Shown piece after piece: positions 19,307 through 30,217 of a stretch of DNA of 64,000 bases. Location of the stretch: positions 62,001-126,000 of the forward strand of contig NZ_CP149817.1 of NCBI RefSeq assembly GCF_037935975.1, given 5' to 3'. The notes beneath the pieces were generated by a model. The model saw nothing but the letters and a program-made list of their open reading frames with translations. It had not been told where the DNA came from and made no database searches. Origin of the DNA: Teredinibacter turnerae (GTDB lineage: Bacteria > Pseudomonadota > Gammaproteobacteria > Pseudomonadales > Cellvibrionaceae). The translations under genes and the position numbers were made by a program. How positions within the stretch are numbered: the stretch's first letter is position 1; each line of letters opens with the position of its first letter.

Positions 19307-19382
19307 GGGGCTATAGCTCAGCTGGGAGAGCGCCTGCCTTGCACGCAGGAGGTCTGCGGTTCGATCCCGCATAGCTCCACCA
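19307..19382 (+). tRNA. tRNA-Ala (TGC)
   Basis: 76-base cloverleaf from GGGGCTA to CCA. The acceptor pairs GGGGCTA with TAGCTCC, the anticodon TGC is at 19340-19342, and the T-arm contains GGTTCGATCCC. It is 9 bases after tRNA-Ile and is processed from the same rrn transcript. Confidence 0.98.
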
Positions 19383-19842
19383 TTTCACGGAGTGAACAAT
19401 CAGCTGCAACGCGTGAAACCAGAAACATACTTTCTTAAATGTTATTTAAGAGATTATATTTCTGCTGTTACGCAGAACGTTCTTTAAAAATTCGGAAACG
19501 AAAGTTGTAAAACATTGCATTTATAGCGATAACGACGAGTTGATGAAAGTTAACTCAAGTTGCTTATCCGGTGCGTTGTTATGCAGCAGCATTCAAATTA
19601 TGTGTAGAGACACTCAGTTATCGACTGGTGACTTAGTGCAGATGAAATGCTTTCAGTGAAGGGTTGATCCTTTAGTCAGGTTAACCTTGGAAGTATGGAA
19701 TTTGTATGACGGATCCAGGAGAAATTGTAACGAATAAGTCGACAATACTTGTTCACGTCCAACTAACGCGAGTTTGACGAAGGGATTTTATGGTAGGCGA
19801 GTCTTACCGTAAAAGACCGAGTCAGAGTTTTATCCGTTATAT
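19383..19842 (+). other. Spacer between tRNA-Ala and 23S: second boxA and 23S processing stem
   Basis: No gene here. GTTCTTTAAAAA (about 19479-19491) matches the 23S-side boxA. GGAAACGAAAGT (19494-19505) pairs perfectly with ACTTTCGTTTCC (22836-22847) downstream of 23S. The pairing can extend inward through CATTGC with GCAATG, giving the RNase III stem for pre-23S. The rest of the 460 bases up to 23S holds nothing I recognise. Confidence 0.7.
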
Positions 19843-22709
<2,867 letters not shown>

Positions 22710-22956
22710 ATAACAGAGCAAACTCTGTTGAATGAGTTGAGTCGATAATTGTTCGATACAAACATGAGTGAATCTCACTAGCTGTTGATAACAGCGCGGA
22801 TAAGTGACACTCGCTGTGAACGCAATGGAAAAAACACTTTCGTTTCCCTTTATTTGATGACACCGGGCACCTTTGTGGTAAGACCGAGGACATCATGCTG
22901 ACTCACGGGTTATTCTGTGAGCGAGGCAAACAGTTTTGGCGTAAGCCATACCGGTT
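22710..22956 (+). other. 23S-5S spacer
   Basis: 247 bases without tRNA or open gene. It contains the 3' arm of the 23S processing stem (22836-22847). Otherwise nothing is recognised. Confidence 0.7.
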
Positions 22957-23075
22957 TGCCTGACGACAATAGAGCATTGGAACCACCTGATCCCATCCCG
23001 AACTCAGACGTGAAACGATGCATCGCCGATGGTAGTGTGGCGTTTCGCCATGTGAGAGTAGGTCATCGTCAGGCT
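22957..23075 (+). rRNA. 5S ribosomal RNA
   Basis: About 119 bases from TGCCTGACGACAATAGAG to CGTCAGGCT; the two ends pair (TGCCTGACGA with TCGTCAGGC). Internal landmarks are CCCATCCCGAACTCAG, GTGAAACGATGCATCGCCGA, GGTAGTGTGGCGTTTCGCCA and GAGAGTAGGTCATCG. It closes the rrn operon. Confidence 0.97.
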
Positions 23076-23086
23076 TCTAACATAAA

Positions 23087-23116
23087 AGCCCCAATCAGAA
23101 ATGGTTGGGGCTTTTT
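23087..23116 (+). terminator. rrn terminator T1
   Basis: Stem AGCCCCAA / TTGGGGCT with a 10-base loop followed by TTTTT, 11 bases after 5S. This is an intrinsic terminator. A nearly identical copy is T4 at 23666-23695. Confidence 0.92.
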
Positions 23117-23266
23117 ACTATGTGCTATGAAAAAGTGTGTTCCGGGCCTGCCAATGACCAACGGTCATGGTGATGCACGCCATCTCTGGCGTGCAGGCCT
23201 GCGGCCCGTCGGCAGAGCCGACGCCCTAAATTGCCTGGAGCAATTTAGTCAGGCTTCTAACAATAA

Positions 23267-23300
23267 ACACCCCAATCGTGTAAGCGGTTGGGGTGTTTTC
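23267..23300 (+). terminator. Terminator T2 in tandem array
   Basis: Stem ACACCCCAA / TTGGGGTGT followed by TTTTC and more T residues. It is preceded by GTCAGGCTTCTAACA, the same 5S-tail sequence that precedes T1. The sequence is identical to T3. Confidence 0.85.
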
Positions 23301-23458
23301 TTTTCTGGGTATGTGGGCATGACCTACTCTCTGAGAGTAGCGGAGCGCCGCCCGGGTCATGGTGATGCACGCCCTCCCTGGCGTGCAGGCCTGCGGCCCG
23401 TCGGCAGAGCCGACGCCCTAAATTGCCTGGAGCAATTTAGTCAGGCTTCTAACAATAA

Positions 23459-23492
23459 ACACCCCAATCGTGTAAGCGGTTGGGGTGTTTTC
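23459..23492 (+). terminator. Terminator T3 in tandem array
   Basis: Copy of T2 exactly 192 bp downstream: stem ACACCCCAA / TTGGGGTGT and a T-run, preceded again by the 5S-tail copy. Confidence 0.85.
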
Positions 23493-23665
23493 TTTTCTGG
23501 GCATGTGGGTATGACCTACTCTCTGAGAGCAGCGGAGCGCCGCCCGGGTCATGGTGATGCACGCCATCTTTGGCGTGCAGGCCTGCGGCCCGTCGGCAAA
23601 GCCGACGCCCTAACTGGTGCGCCAGCCCGGTTGTCTGGGCAATTTAGTCAGGCTTCTAACACAAA

Positions 23666-23695
23666 AGCCCCAATCAGCAATGGTTGGGGCTTTTT
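23666..23695 (+). terminator. Terminator T4 closing the array
   Basis: Stem AGCCCCAA / TTGGGGCT followed by TTTTT. Loop and flanks match T1 (TCAGCAATGG against TCAGAAATGG in T1, then similar downstream bases), not T2/T3, so the array begins and ends with the same terminator type. Confidence 0.88.
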
Positions 23696-23788
23696 ACGTT
23701 GTGCTTCGGAAAAGTGTATTCCTGCTTACTCGGATGGTAAGCGTCCGGCGAACCCATCTTCCCAACCGGATTAATAACCCCAAAGATA

Positions 23789-23814
23789 GTGTCCACCTAT
23801 TTTTAAGTGGACAC
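23789..23814. repeat. Short inverted repeat, possible insertion sequence end
   Basis: GTGTCCAC (23789-23796) and GTGGACAC (23807-23814) are perfect 8-bp arms around CTATTTTTAA. Sequences of the form TGTCCAC...GTGGACA are common at the ends of IS3-type elements, but no transposase is present. It could equally be a regulator operator. Nothing else is recognised between here and the next gene. Confidence 0.4.
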
Positions 23815-23968
23815 CTTTGTGGATCAGTTAAGTAGCACAGCCTCTCCAACATCCTCTAAAAGAACAAGCCGACGCTATACGCCGTAGTTTCGCGGTGCAG
23901 CTAGAGCAATGTCCGTTGCATTAGGGGGTTCCTGTTATAGTCCAAATTTAACCGCTACAGGTGATGCT

Positions 23969-24439
23969 ATGACGCCGGGAATTAACCTAGTCAAAAAATC
24001 AAAAGTTACGCATAAAGTGCATTCCTACGAGCATGACCCTGGGGCAGCATCATACGGGCTGGAAGCTGCCGAAAAGCTTTCTATTGATCCGCGCCAGGTT
24101 TTTAAAACCTTAGTCGTGAAACTGGATGGCGATACGCTTGCCGTTGGTGTTGTGCCCGTTGTAGAAAAACTCAATATGAAGCTTATCGCCAAAGCCGCCG
24201 GGGCAAAAAAAGCGGCGATGGCTGAGCCGGCAGACGTGGAGCGAACTACGGGTTATGTTTTGGGCGGCGTGAGCCCGCTTGGTCAAAAAAAACGATTAAA
24301 GACTTTTGTCGATAGCTCGGCCAAACACCTGAGTACCATTTTCGTGAGCGCTGGCCGGCGGGGATTAGAAATCGAGCTTTCGCCACGCGATCTGTTAAAT
24401 CTGGTGAATGGAGATTTTGCTGACTTGTGTCAGCCATGA
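23969..24439 (+). CDS. ybaK: Cys-tRNA(Pro)/Cys-tRNA(Cys) deacylase YbaK
   Basis: YbaK hydrolyses cysteine wrongly charged to tRNA-Pro. The 156-residue product shows KSKVTHKVHSYEHDP, DPRQVFKTLVVKLDGD, VVPVVEKLNMKLIAKAAGAKKAAMAE (catalytic-site region), GYVLGGVSPLGQKKRL and SAGRRGLEIELSPRDLL, all matching E. coli YbaK, which is 159 residues long. I use ATG 23969; an in-frame ATG at 23909 would add 20 residues without family support. The 2OG-oxygenase gene follows after 116 bp. Confidence 0.94.
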   Translation: MTPGINLVKKSKVTHKVHSYEHDPGAASYGLEAAEKLSIDPRQVFKTLVVKLDGDTLAVGVVPVVEKLNMKLIAKAAGAKKAAMAEPADVERTTGYVLGGVSPLGQKKRLKTFVDSSAKHLSTIFVSAGRRGLEIELSPRDLLNLVNGDFADLCQP

Positions 24440-24555
24440 ACTGCTTCGCGCTAAAGTCACACATTGATTCCGTTGTGTAAATAAAAAAACAGTGATATAA
24501 GGCCGCACAACAGCATTCTGCGCCCTGCACAGGGACAGCATAGACAGGAAAATCC

Positions 24556-25230
24556 GTGTCCATTCAACATATCACCAAGGGTTTGCAGGGGGATAACAGC
24601 CTCGACGAAACCCTGTTTAGCCTGATTGCTCGCGATCTGGAGGAAAAAGGCTATAGCGTCCGGCCTGCAGCGCTACCTGAATACCTGGCGTACTCGCTCC
24701 ACGACTACCAGCAGACTATGTCCGCACGTGAATACGAGGCGGCAGGCACAGGGAGGGGGGACGATTACCTTAAAAACGAGTTTGTGCGAACGGACGAAAT
24801 TTGCTGGATTACGGGCGAGTCTGCGGCAGGGGCTGAATGGCTAAGCTGGACGGGCCGTTTACAGCAGTATCTAAATCGGCGGTTATTTTTGGGACTGTTT
24901 TCCTTCGAAAGTCACTTTGCGCATTACCGCCCGGGTGATTTCTATAAACGCCATTACGATGCTTTTCGCGGGGAAACAAACCGCGTACTTTCTGTTGTTG
25001 TTTATCTTAACCCCGCTTGGAACCCGATTGATGGTGGTGAACTGGTCATGTATGAAGGTGACCTCGATACTGACGGTTTAAAAGTAGTGCCACTACTGGG
25101 AACAATAGTCGTGTTTCTTAGCGAGGAATTTCCTCACGAGGTGTTGCCAGCAAAGCGAGACCGTTACTCCATCGCTGGTTGGTACCGGGTTAATACGTCT
25201 ATCGACAATAAAATCGATCCACCGCAGTAG
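24556..25230 (+). CDS. 2-oxoglutarate/Fe(II)-dependent oxygenase (prolyl 4-hydroxylase-like)
   Basis: The double-stranded beta-helix iron site is visible: His133-x-Asp135 in FYKRHYDAFRGETNRVLSVV, the distal His194 in EEFPHEVLP, and the 2-oxoglutarate-binding Arg203 in RYSIAGWYR nine residues later. YLNPAWNPIDGGELVMYEGD and FLSEEFPHEV are typical of the 2OG-FeII_Oxy_3 (prolyl hydroxylase/SM-20-like) group. Such proteins hydroxylate protein or small-molecule substrates in the cytoplasm; the target is unknown. The start is GTG 24556 after AGGAAAA. Length is 224 residues, normal for the group. Confidence 0.88.
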   Translation: MSIQHITKGLQGDNSLDETLFSLIARDLEEKGYSVRPAALPEYLAYSLHDYQQTMSAREYEAAGTGRGDDYLKNEFVRTDEICWITGESAAGAEWLSWTGRLQQYLNRRLFLGLFSFESHFAHYRPGDFYKRHYDAFRGETNRVLSVVVYLNPAWNPIDGGELVMYEGDLDTDGLKVVPLLGTIVVFLSEEFPHEVLPAKRDRYSIAGWYRVNTSIDNKIDPPQ

Positions 25231-25291
25231 AAATAAAAGCCGCGAAGGTTTACCAAAAATATATAAAGTGAAGTGCTGCTATTAACCCGGC

Positions 25292-25459
25292 GACTAAATA
25301 GGTGATCCTATCTATTTAGTCGCGCGCCCTTGAAGTACTGGCGTAATTGTGTGAACTTTCTAATACTTAAAGGGCTTACATAGCCCTTCGGGCAATGTCG
25401 GTGCATCCCTGCACCTATTATTAACTTCGCAATTTTCTTTACCAAGTTAATAATAGGTG
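25292..25459. repeat. Dispersed palindromic repeat, copy A (uninterrupted)
   Basis: The 565-bp gap after the oxygenase gene holds a stretch with four consecutive palindromes: GACTAAATAG/CTATTTAGTC (25292-25321), AAGGGCT/AGCCCTT (25370-25388), GGTGCA/TGCACC (25400-25415) and CACCTATTATTAACTT/AAGTTAATAATAGGTG (25412-25459, perfect 16-bp arms). The first palindrome with its flank (CGCGCGCCCTTGAAGTACTGGCG) and the last part (ACTTCGCAATTTTCTTTACC) are both found again, diverged, at 49375-49490. Copy A has about 44 extra bases holding the two middle hairpins. I see nothing else in the gap up to 25795. Confidence 0.8.
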
Positions 25460-25795
25460 TTGACACAGAATGGCGCGCCATGGCATGTCTTATTTCGTGA
25501 TCAATAAGCTATGGGGCAATTTTATAGCGTGTTAACAATATTGTTACATTTCGCAATCATCTTGTACAAGGCTATTGAATTAAGCTCGAATTTGCGCAAT
25601 GTCAGACGAAGCTATTCTTGTCTAAACTCTGTTTGGCAATTTTTATGAAATATAGGAACCTCTGATCAACCTTGCGATTCCGCTGGCTTTCATGAATCTA
25701 ACGTGAGTAGGCGTGGGAGCGGGCGTGCTGGTCTGTGGCATGCGTATACTTGACCGATTTGGTTTTCATTACCGTATTACAAAAAGGATAGATTC

Positions 25796-26677
25796 ATGCT
25801 TCGAATTAAAGTTATAACACTATGTTTTTTACTCGCTGCAACTGGAGTTACCTTTGCTTCAGTTGTCGAAACAAATTTGCGGGACGCATATTCGGCTAAA
25901 ATTGCTGAATACCAGAAGGTTATTGAAAAACAAGAAAAGCAGGTAACGAAAAGTGATTCTCGGTTAAGGGCGCAATATCAAAAATCTATAGCCGCCGGTA
26001 CGGTTTCACTTTCCGGTTCAAATTCTAGTGATGAGGACAGCTACGCGGCGCTTCTCATTTTGGTTGAAGAGCAAGTTCAGTCTTTAAAAGAACTTATGAA
26101 GGGTAAGCCGTTTAAAGGGCAAGGTAAAGCCGTAGCAAGAAAATTACGCAGTGAAGGCAATGTTACTGATAAAAGACTATTGAATAACATTGCCTATTAT
26201 GTGAATGCGAAGTATAGCCCTGTGAAAGCGGAGTATTTAGAAAAAATAGGCGAGCTGGAGCTATTGTTGGGAGCTGATCCAATTGTTGTGCCTGCGAATT
26301 TTTATGAGGAACAAGAAGCCGTTGCTAAGCCTCCCTACTGTAAATCTCAAGAAAAAATAGCGTTACAATGCGACGAAAGTGTTTCGGCTGGCTATGTAGC
26401 GTATAGAAGTTCGCATCCATTTGATAAAGCTTCCGACGTGCTCAATCAGTACATCGCAACCAACATGAGTCAGTTTATTCATATCGATGAAACGAAACAA
26501 AATTATGTTTCCGCGTGCGAAGGAAACGCGCTTTTGAAAGCCAACCAAAGCGAAAATTATTGTAATTGTGTCGGTGAAAAAATGGCAGAAAAGGTTGTGG
26601 ATTTAGCTAAAAGCTCTGGTTATTCTCCTTCTCGACTGCTTAAGCTAGAAAATAAGGTTTACGGTATTTGCAAGTGA
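25796..26677 (+). CDS. Secreted protein of unknown function with C-terminal YCxC motif
   Basis: This 293-residue product has a signal peptide (VITLCFLLAATGVTFA, cleavage probably after residue 21). A charged helical, possibly coiled-coil part follows (about 30-60, SAKIAEYQKVIEKQEKQVTK). Two cysteine groups follow: PYCKSQ and LQCDES near residue 185, and at the C-terminus SACEG...ENYCNCVGEKM and a final GICK. The spacing C-x(17)-YCxC resembles a small C-terminal domain seen in many uncharacterised gammaproteobacterial exported proteins. It is clearly A/T-rich compared with the core genes around, which suggests recent transfer or relaxed selection. Confidence 0.6.
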   Translation: MLRIKVITLCFLLAATGVTFASVVETNLRDAYSAKIAEYQKVIEKQEKQVTKSDSRLRAQYQKSIAAGTVSLSGSNSSDEDSYAALLILVEEQVQSLKELMKGKPFKGQGKAVARKLRSEGNVTDKRLLNNIAYYVNAKYSPVKAEYLEKIGELELLLGADPIVVPANFYEEQEAVAKPPYCKSQEKIALQCDESVSAGYVAYRSSHPFDKASDVLNQYIATNMSQFIHIDETKQNYVSACEGNALLKANQSENYCNCVGEKMAEKVVDLAKSSGYSPSRLLKLENKVYGICK

Positions 26678-26896
26678 CTTTTTTTCTGCGACTTCGTTGC
26701 GTATTTAAATAGATCGCGTTCCAACAGTGTCAGTTTGATTTGATATCGCATATTTTTCAGTCTACTTCTATTAACCGCTGAGGTTTCGCTTTGCACTTAA
26801 TTTAGTAAATGAGCGCGCGAACAGCGATGGACCTGGCCGCAGTACCGTATAATAAAAATTAATGCACTGGCGCCAGGTCTGAAACACGTTTAACAG

Positions 26897-27409
26897 CTAC
26901 ATTTCCCGAATGCGTTTAATCTCCGTATCGGAAATCCCGAGGGATTTCAAAAATGCGGCATGTTCCTCTGGTTCCATCTCTTCGAATTTGCGGTGCCAAC
27001 GGGTCATCGCGTCATCGTTAAAGCCAGCTGCACGCATTATTTCGACCCAACGTTCTTTACTAACCATGGTTGTCTCCAATAATTGAGGTTGTTGTAAAAA
27101 CGCCACGATCGCCTTTTGCTGTTGTCGCAAAATTGTAATTTCGTTCTCCAGGTGTTGAAAGTGCTGCAGTAATATTTCGGATTGGTTGAAATTACCATCG
27201 TTGTTTAGCAGTGCTTTAATATCAGCTATCGGTAGCCCGTAAGCTCGATAACTTAATATTAATTGTAAGCGCTGCGCCTCTTTCTCACCGTACCACCGAT
27301 AACCATTCTGTCCTCTTTGCGCTGGCACGAGTAATTGTTCACGCTCGTAATATAACAAAGTCGCGCGTGATAACTTAAACTCTCGTGCGAGTTGCGTAAT
27401 GGTGTACAT
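26897..27409 (-). CDS. MerR-family transcriptional regulator
   Basis: The first 70 residues form the MerR winged helix: MYTITQLAREFKLSRATLLYYEREQLL and NGYRWYGEKEAQRLQLILSYRAYGLPIADIKALL. A dimerisation coiled coil follows (LQHFQHLENEITILRQQQKAIVAFL). The C-terminal 50 residues (WVEIMRAAGFNDDAMTRWHRKFEEMEPEEHAAFLKSLGI) form a short effector region of the TipAS-like/multidrug type and have no metal-binding cysteines. I take ATG 27409 as the start; the preceding TTG would add only two residues. No clear operator was found; the effector is unknown. Confidence 0.88.
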   Translation of the reverse strand: MYTITQLAREFKLSRATLLYYEREQLLVPAQRGQNGYRWYGEKEAQRLQLILSYRAYGLPIADIKALLNNDGNFNQSEILLQHFQHLENEITILRQQQKAIVAFLQQPQLLETTMVSKERWVEIMRAAGFNDDAMTRWHRKFEEMEPEEHAAFLKSLGISDTEIKRIREM

Positions 27410-27698
27410 GGTCAAGTTTCCAAGTTGGTACTTTCGTTATTCGAAATAGAACGTAACTCTCATTTGCGACGGCAGCAAGCGTAGCGACCGTGTGCGAGAA
27501 GTCACTTTCAACCCGTAACCAGTAGTCGGGTCAAGCAAAAATAAACGGATTAATCTGCCGTTTCTCTTGTTGCCACAATTGCGCCATATAACTGCAATGG
27601 CCAATTAATTCTCCCGTCATTTGTGTACCGCATGCTCTGCACACTTTGCATTCTGCAAAGTTATTTTTCTCACAATAAATGTTGAATAGGAGATCCGC

Positions 27699-29180
27699 AT
27701 GCGCTGTTTTACGGGCTTTGTATGTGGCTTGGTAGCGTTGTTTGCCAGCCACCAATTAAGTGCCGCCACGATTACACCGGGGCAGTCAATCAATAATCTG
27801 AGTGCGCCACAGGGGGGGCAGCTAAGCTACACAATCGCAGTGCCAAGCGGTGCGAATAATCTCGTGGTGCAGATTAATGGTGGTTCCGGTGATGCTGATT
27901 TATATGTCAATGGAGGCTCAACTGCGACCGAGAGTCGCTACGATTGTAGACCTTACCTGACAGGTAATAGCGAGCAGTGTGTATTCGCGTCGCCACAAGC
28001 AACGACTTACTACGTCATGATCAGCGCTTATGAAAGTTTCGCGGGTCTGACATTAACGGCCAACTACAGCGGGGGCTCATCTTCCGGGTCCTCGTCCAGC
28101 TCGTCGTCGGGCGGCTTGCTCAGTAACGGTGAAACCCGCAGCGGGCTCAGCGGTTCGAGCAGCAGCACGACCTATTTTCAAATTGATGTGCCCAGCGGTG
28201 CAACGCAACTGAATATTGCGACTGATGGCGGCAGCGGCGATGTGGACCTCTATGTGCGGCGTGGCTCCAAGCCAACGACCAGCACATACGATTGCCGACC
28301 CTATAATAGCGGTAACGATGAAAACTGCAGTTTCAGTAATCCGCAAAGTGGCACCTGGCATATTATGTTGCGCGGTTACAGCAGCTACAGTGGCGTCAGC
28401 CTGACTGCCGGATACAGTGCAGGCGGCGGCAGCGGTAGCTCATCGTCAGGCGGTGCGACCTGGTCTGGCTGGTCTAGCTACTACAGTAATGCCATTGGGA
28501 AGTCCGGCACGGCACTACACAATGCGCTGAACGAAGCCGCAGCGCGTGGTCATTCCCGGATGAGTTACTCCCAGGTGTGGGATGCGTTGAAATATACGGA
28601 CCAAGATCCGCAAAACAGCAACAACGTTATTCTTATTTACACCGGTCGTTCCCAGGCAAAATCCTACAACAGTAGTGGTAACAACGATCCGGATGCTTGG
28701 AACCGGGAGCACAGCTGGCCGAAAAGTCACGGTTTCCCAAGTTCCGGTGACTGGGCGTATACCGACATTCACCATTTGCGCGCGTCGGATGCGTCGGTAA
28801 ACTCTTCACGTGGTAACAAAGATTATGACAATGGCGGTAGTTCAATCAGTGAAGCCCCAGGCAACTATACCGACAGCGACAGCTTTGAACCGCGCGATTC
28901 GGTAAAAGGCGATCTGGCGCGCATGATGTTCTATATGGATGTCCGCTACAACGGCGGCGACAACACCGGTGTGGGCAACCTAAAACTGGTGAACTACACC
29001 GGAACCAGTGGGAATAACCTTGGTCGGCTCTGCACGCTGCTTGCCTGGCATAACGCCGATCCTGTGGATCAAACTGAAATCAACCGCCATGCACGCATCG
29101 TCTCTCGCCAGGGCAATCGCAACCCGTTTGTGGATTACCCGGCCTGGGTGAACCAGATTTGGGGCAACAGTTGTGACTAA
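27699..29180 (+). CDS. Secreted endonuclease I (EndA/NucM type) with two PPC domains
   Basis: A signal peptide (residues 1-22, ending LSAA) is followed by two bacterial pre-peptidase C-terminal (PPC) domains, about 25-125 and 145-245, each with GGSGDADLYV / GGSGDVDLYVRRGSKPT and YDCRPY...C motifs. Poly-serine linkers at about 126-142 and 246-255 separate them. The nuclease (about 258-490) has the catalytic NREHSWPKSHG with His338, DIHHLRASDASVNSSRGNKDY and RMMFYMDVRY, typical of endonuclease I (His-Me finger, Mg-dependent). The product probably degrades extracellular DNA. Two PPC domains in front, not at the C-terminus, are an unusual arrangement for this nuclease. A ribosome site AGGAG precedes ATG 27699. 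Confidence 0.93.
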   Translation: MRCFTGFVCGLVALFASHQLSAATITPGQSINNLSAPQGGQLSYTIAVPSGANNLVVQINGGSGDADLYVNGGSTATESRYDCRPYLTGNSEQCVFASPQATTYYVMISAYESFAGLTLTANYSGGSSSGSSSSSSSGGLLSNGETRSGLSGSSSSTTYFQIDVPSGATQLNIATDGGSGDVDLYVRRGSKPTTSTYDCRPYNSGNDENCSFSNPQSGTWHIMLRGYSSYSGVSLTAGYSAGGGSGSSSSGGATWSGWSSYYSNAIGKSGTALHNALNEAAARGHSRMSYSQVWDALKYTDQDPQNSNNVILIYTGRSQAKSYNSSGNNDPDAWNREHSWPKSHGFPSSGDWAYTDIHHLRASDASVNSSRGNKDYDNGGSSISEAPGNYTDSDSFEPRDSVKGDLARMMFYMDVRYNGGDNTGVGNLKLVNYTGTSGNNLGRLCTLLAWHNADPVDQTEINRHARIVSRQGNRNPFVDYPAWVNQIWGNSCD

Positions 29181-29340
29181 TAACCCGGCCCTTCGGCCAC
29201 TTTAGGTAGGGTTGAGGTGCTGAACTAGCAGCTACAGGCACCCGGCGGGAGCGTTCACGAGTCGAAGAGAAGTGGCAACGCGGTGTGACCAACGTTGCCT
29301 TTCGGACCGGGCTCGGTCAAAAGACGCCTCAGGCATTCAA

Positions 29341-30186
29341 TTAGGTGCTGGTGGCGATGGGGAGTGAGTCGCTCGCTCCCCATTCCGCCCAAGAACCGTC
29401 GTACAGGCATTGATTGCGCAAACCCGCAATTTCTGCGGCGAGTATGAGAATGCAGGCGGTAACGCCCGAGCCACAGGAAAATACCAGCTGCTCGCTGGAC
29501 TCAACCCCAAGCTCGGCGAATATGGCTTTTAGCGCATCTTCACTTTTGTAGCGGCGGTTGTGGAGAACGCGGGCGAAGGGCAGGCTCACTGCCCCCGGAA
29601 TATGGCCACTGCGCACACCCGGGCGCGGTTCCGCCACGCTGCCAGCGAATCGCTCTGCTGAGCGAGCGTCGATCACTTTAATCGCCGGATTATCGAGGTT
29701 AGCGAGCACGAAATCACTGCCACACACGCGGTTTTCCTGCGCCTGGCTGTAAACCTCGGTTTTACCCGTAGCGGAAAGATATTCGCTCACCACCGGACGG
29801 CCTTCTTCCAGCCATTTAGGCAGTCCACCATCGACCACAAAGACGTTTTCAAAGCCCATGGATTTGAATATCCACCAGCCCCGGGGTGCTGAGTAAATGC
29901 CCTGATTATCGTATAGAACGATTGTGCTCTCGGAGGTAATACCGAGTTTCTGCGCGATGGCGCTCACCTGTTCCGGGCGTGGGAAGTTGTGTACGCCTGC
30001 GCGCGTGTTATCACACAGTGTGTTTTCCAAATCCAGCTTGTGGCTGTTTGGAATATGTTTGGGAGTTTTGTAGGTAAGAGGTTCGAGGCCAATAACGTTA
30101 TCAAAGCTGACATCCAGTAAAACCAGCTCTTTGTTGAGCATGTTGCTGGCCAGCCAGCCGGTGCTCACCAGGGGTGAATTAGCCAT
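29341..30186 (-). CDS. sseA: 3-mercaptopyruvate/thiosulfate sulfurtransferase (rhodanese)
   Basis: This 281-residue protein has the two tandem rhodanese domains of SseA: an inactive N-terminal domain (LVSTGWLASNM, DVSFD, GVHNFPRPEQVS, YDNQGIYSAPRGWWIF) and a catalytic C-terminal one with VIDARSAERFAG, PGVRSGHIPGAVSLPF and the active loop CGSGVTA with the persulfide Cys238. That loop sequence is the mercaptopyruvate type. Length equals E. coli SseA. It transfers sulfur from mercaptopyruvate to cyanide or thiol acceptors. It is followed on the same strand, upstream, by the gamma carbonic anhydrase gene; the 31-bp spacing suggests cotranscription. Confidence 0.92.
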   Translation of the reverse strand: MANSPLVSTGWLASNMLNKELVLLDVSFDNVIGLEPLTYKTPKHIPNSHKLDLENTLCDNTRAGVHNFPRPEQVSAIAQKLGITSESTIVLYDNQGIYSAPRGWWIFKSMGFENVFVVDGGLPKWLEEGRPVVSEYLSATGKTEVYSQAQENRVCGSDFVLANLDNPAIKVIDARSAERFAGSVAEPRPGVRSGHIPGAVSLPFARVLHNRRYKSEDALKAIFAELGVESSEQLVFSCGSGVTACILILAAEIAGLRNQCLYDGSWAEWGASDSLPIATST

Positions 30187-30217
30187 TTTATGGTCCTTCC
30201 GTAAAGAAGCGTTGAGT

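Larger units (their letters stand above)
23163..23738 (+). repeat. Tandem 192-bp repeat behind 5S, rich in hairpins
   Basis: Three units start with GGTCATGGTGATGCACGCC at 23163, 23355 and 23547, an exact 192-bp period; the third copy has about 15 extra bases before its terminator. Each unit contains a GCACGCC/GGCGTGC hairpin, GGCC-TGC-GGCC, a CGTCGGC/GCCGACG hairpin, a GTCAGGCTTCTAACA copy of the 5S end and an intrinsic terminator; units 1 and 2 add an AAATTGC/GCAATTT hairpin. ATGACC...GGTCAT closes each unit boundary. Changes between units fall mostly in loops (TCTC, TTT, AGA to AAA) while stems are kept. Because 192 is divisible by three, a long open frame runs through it, but this is not a gene. 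Confidence 0.93.

Noticed and set aside
22917-23774. A 285-residue open frame with internal repeats covering 5S and the array
   Set aside because: It overlaps the 5S gene and stays open only because the array period (192 bp) is a multiple of three. It translates terminators and hairpins.
25460-25493. TTGACA after the large palindrome as a promoter
   Set aside because: No acceptable -10 box lies 16-18 bp downstream, and the next gene is 300 bp away.
27531-27755. Minus-strand frame of 74 residues with cysteines (CKVCRACGTQ, GHC) upstream of the endonuclease gene
   Set aside because: Its first codons lie inside the endonuclease signal peptide on the other strand, its only start is TTG without a ribosome site, and no family is recognised. 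A shorter zinc-ribbon-like gene is possible, but there is no usable start for it.
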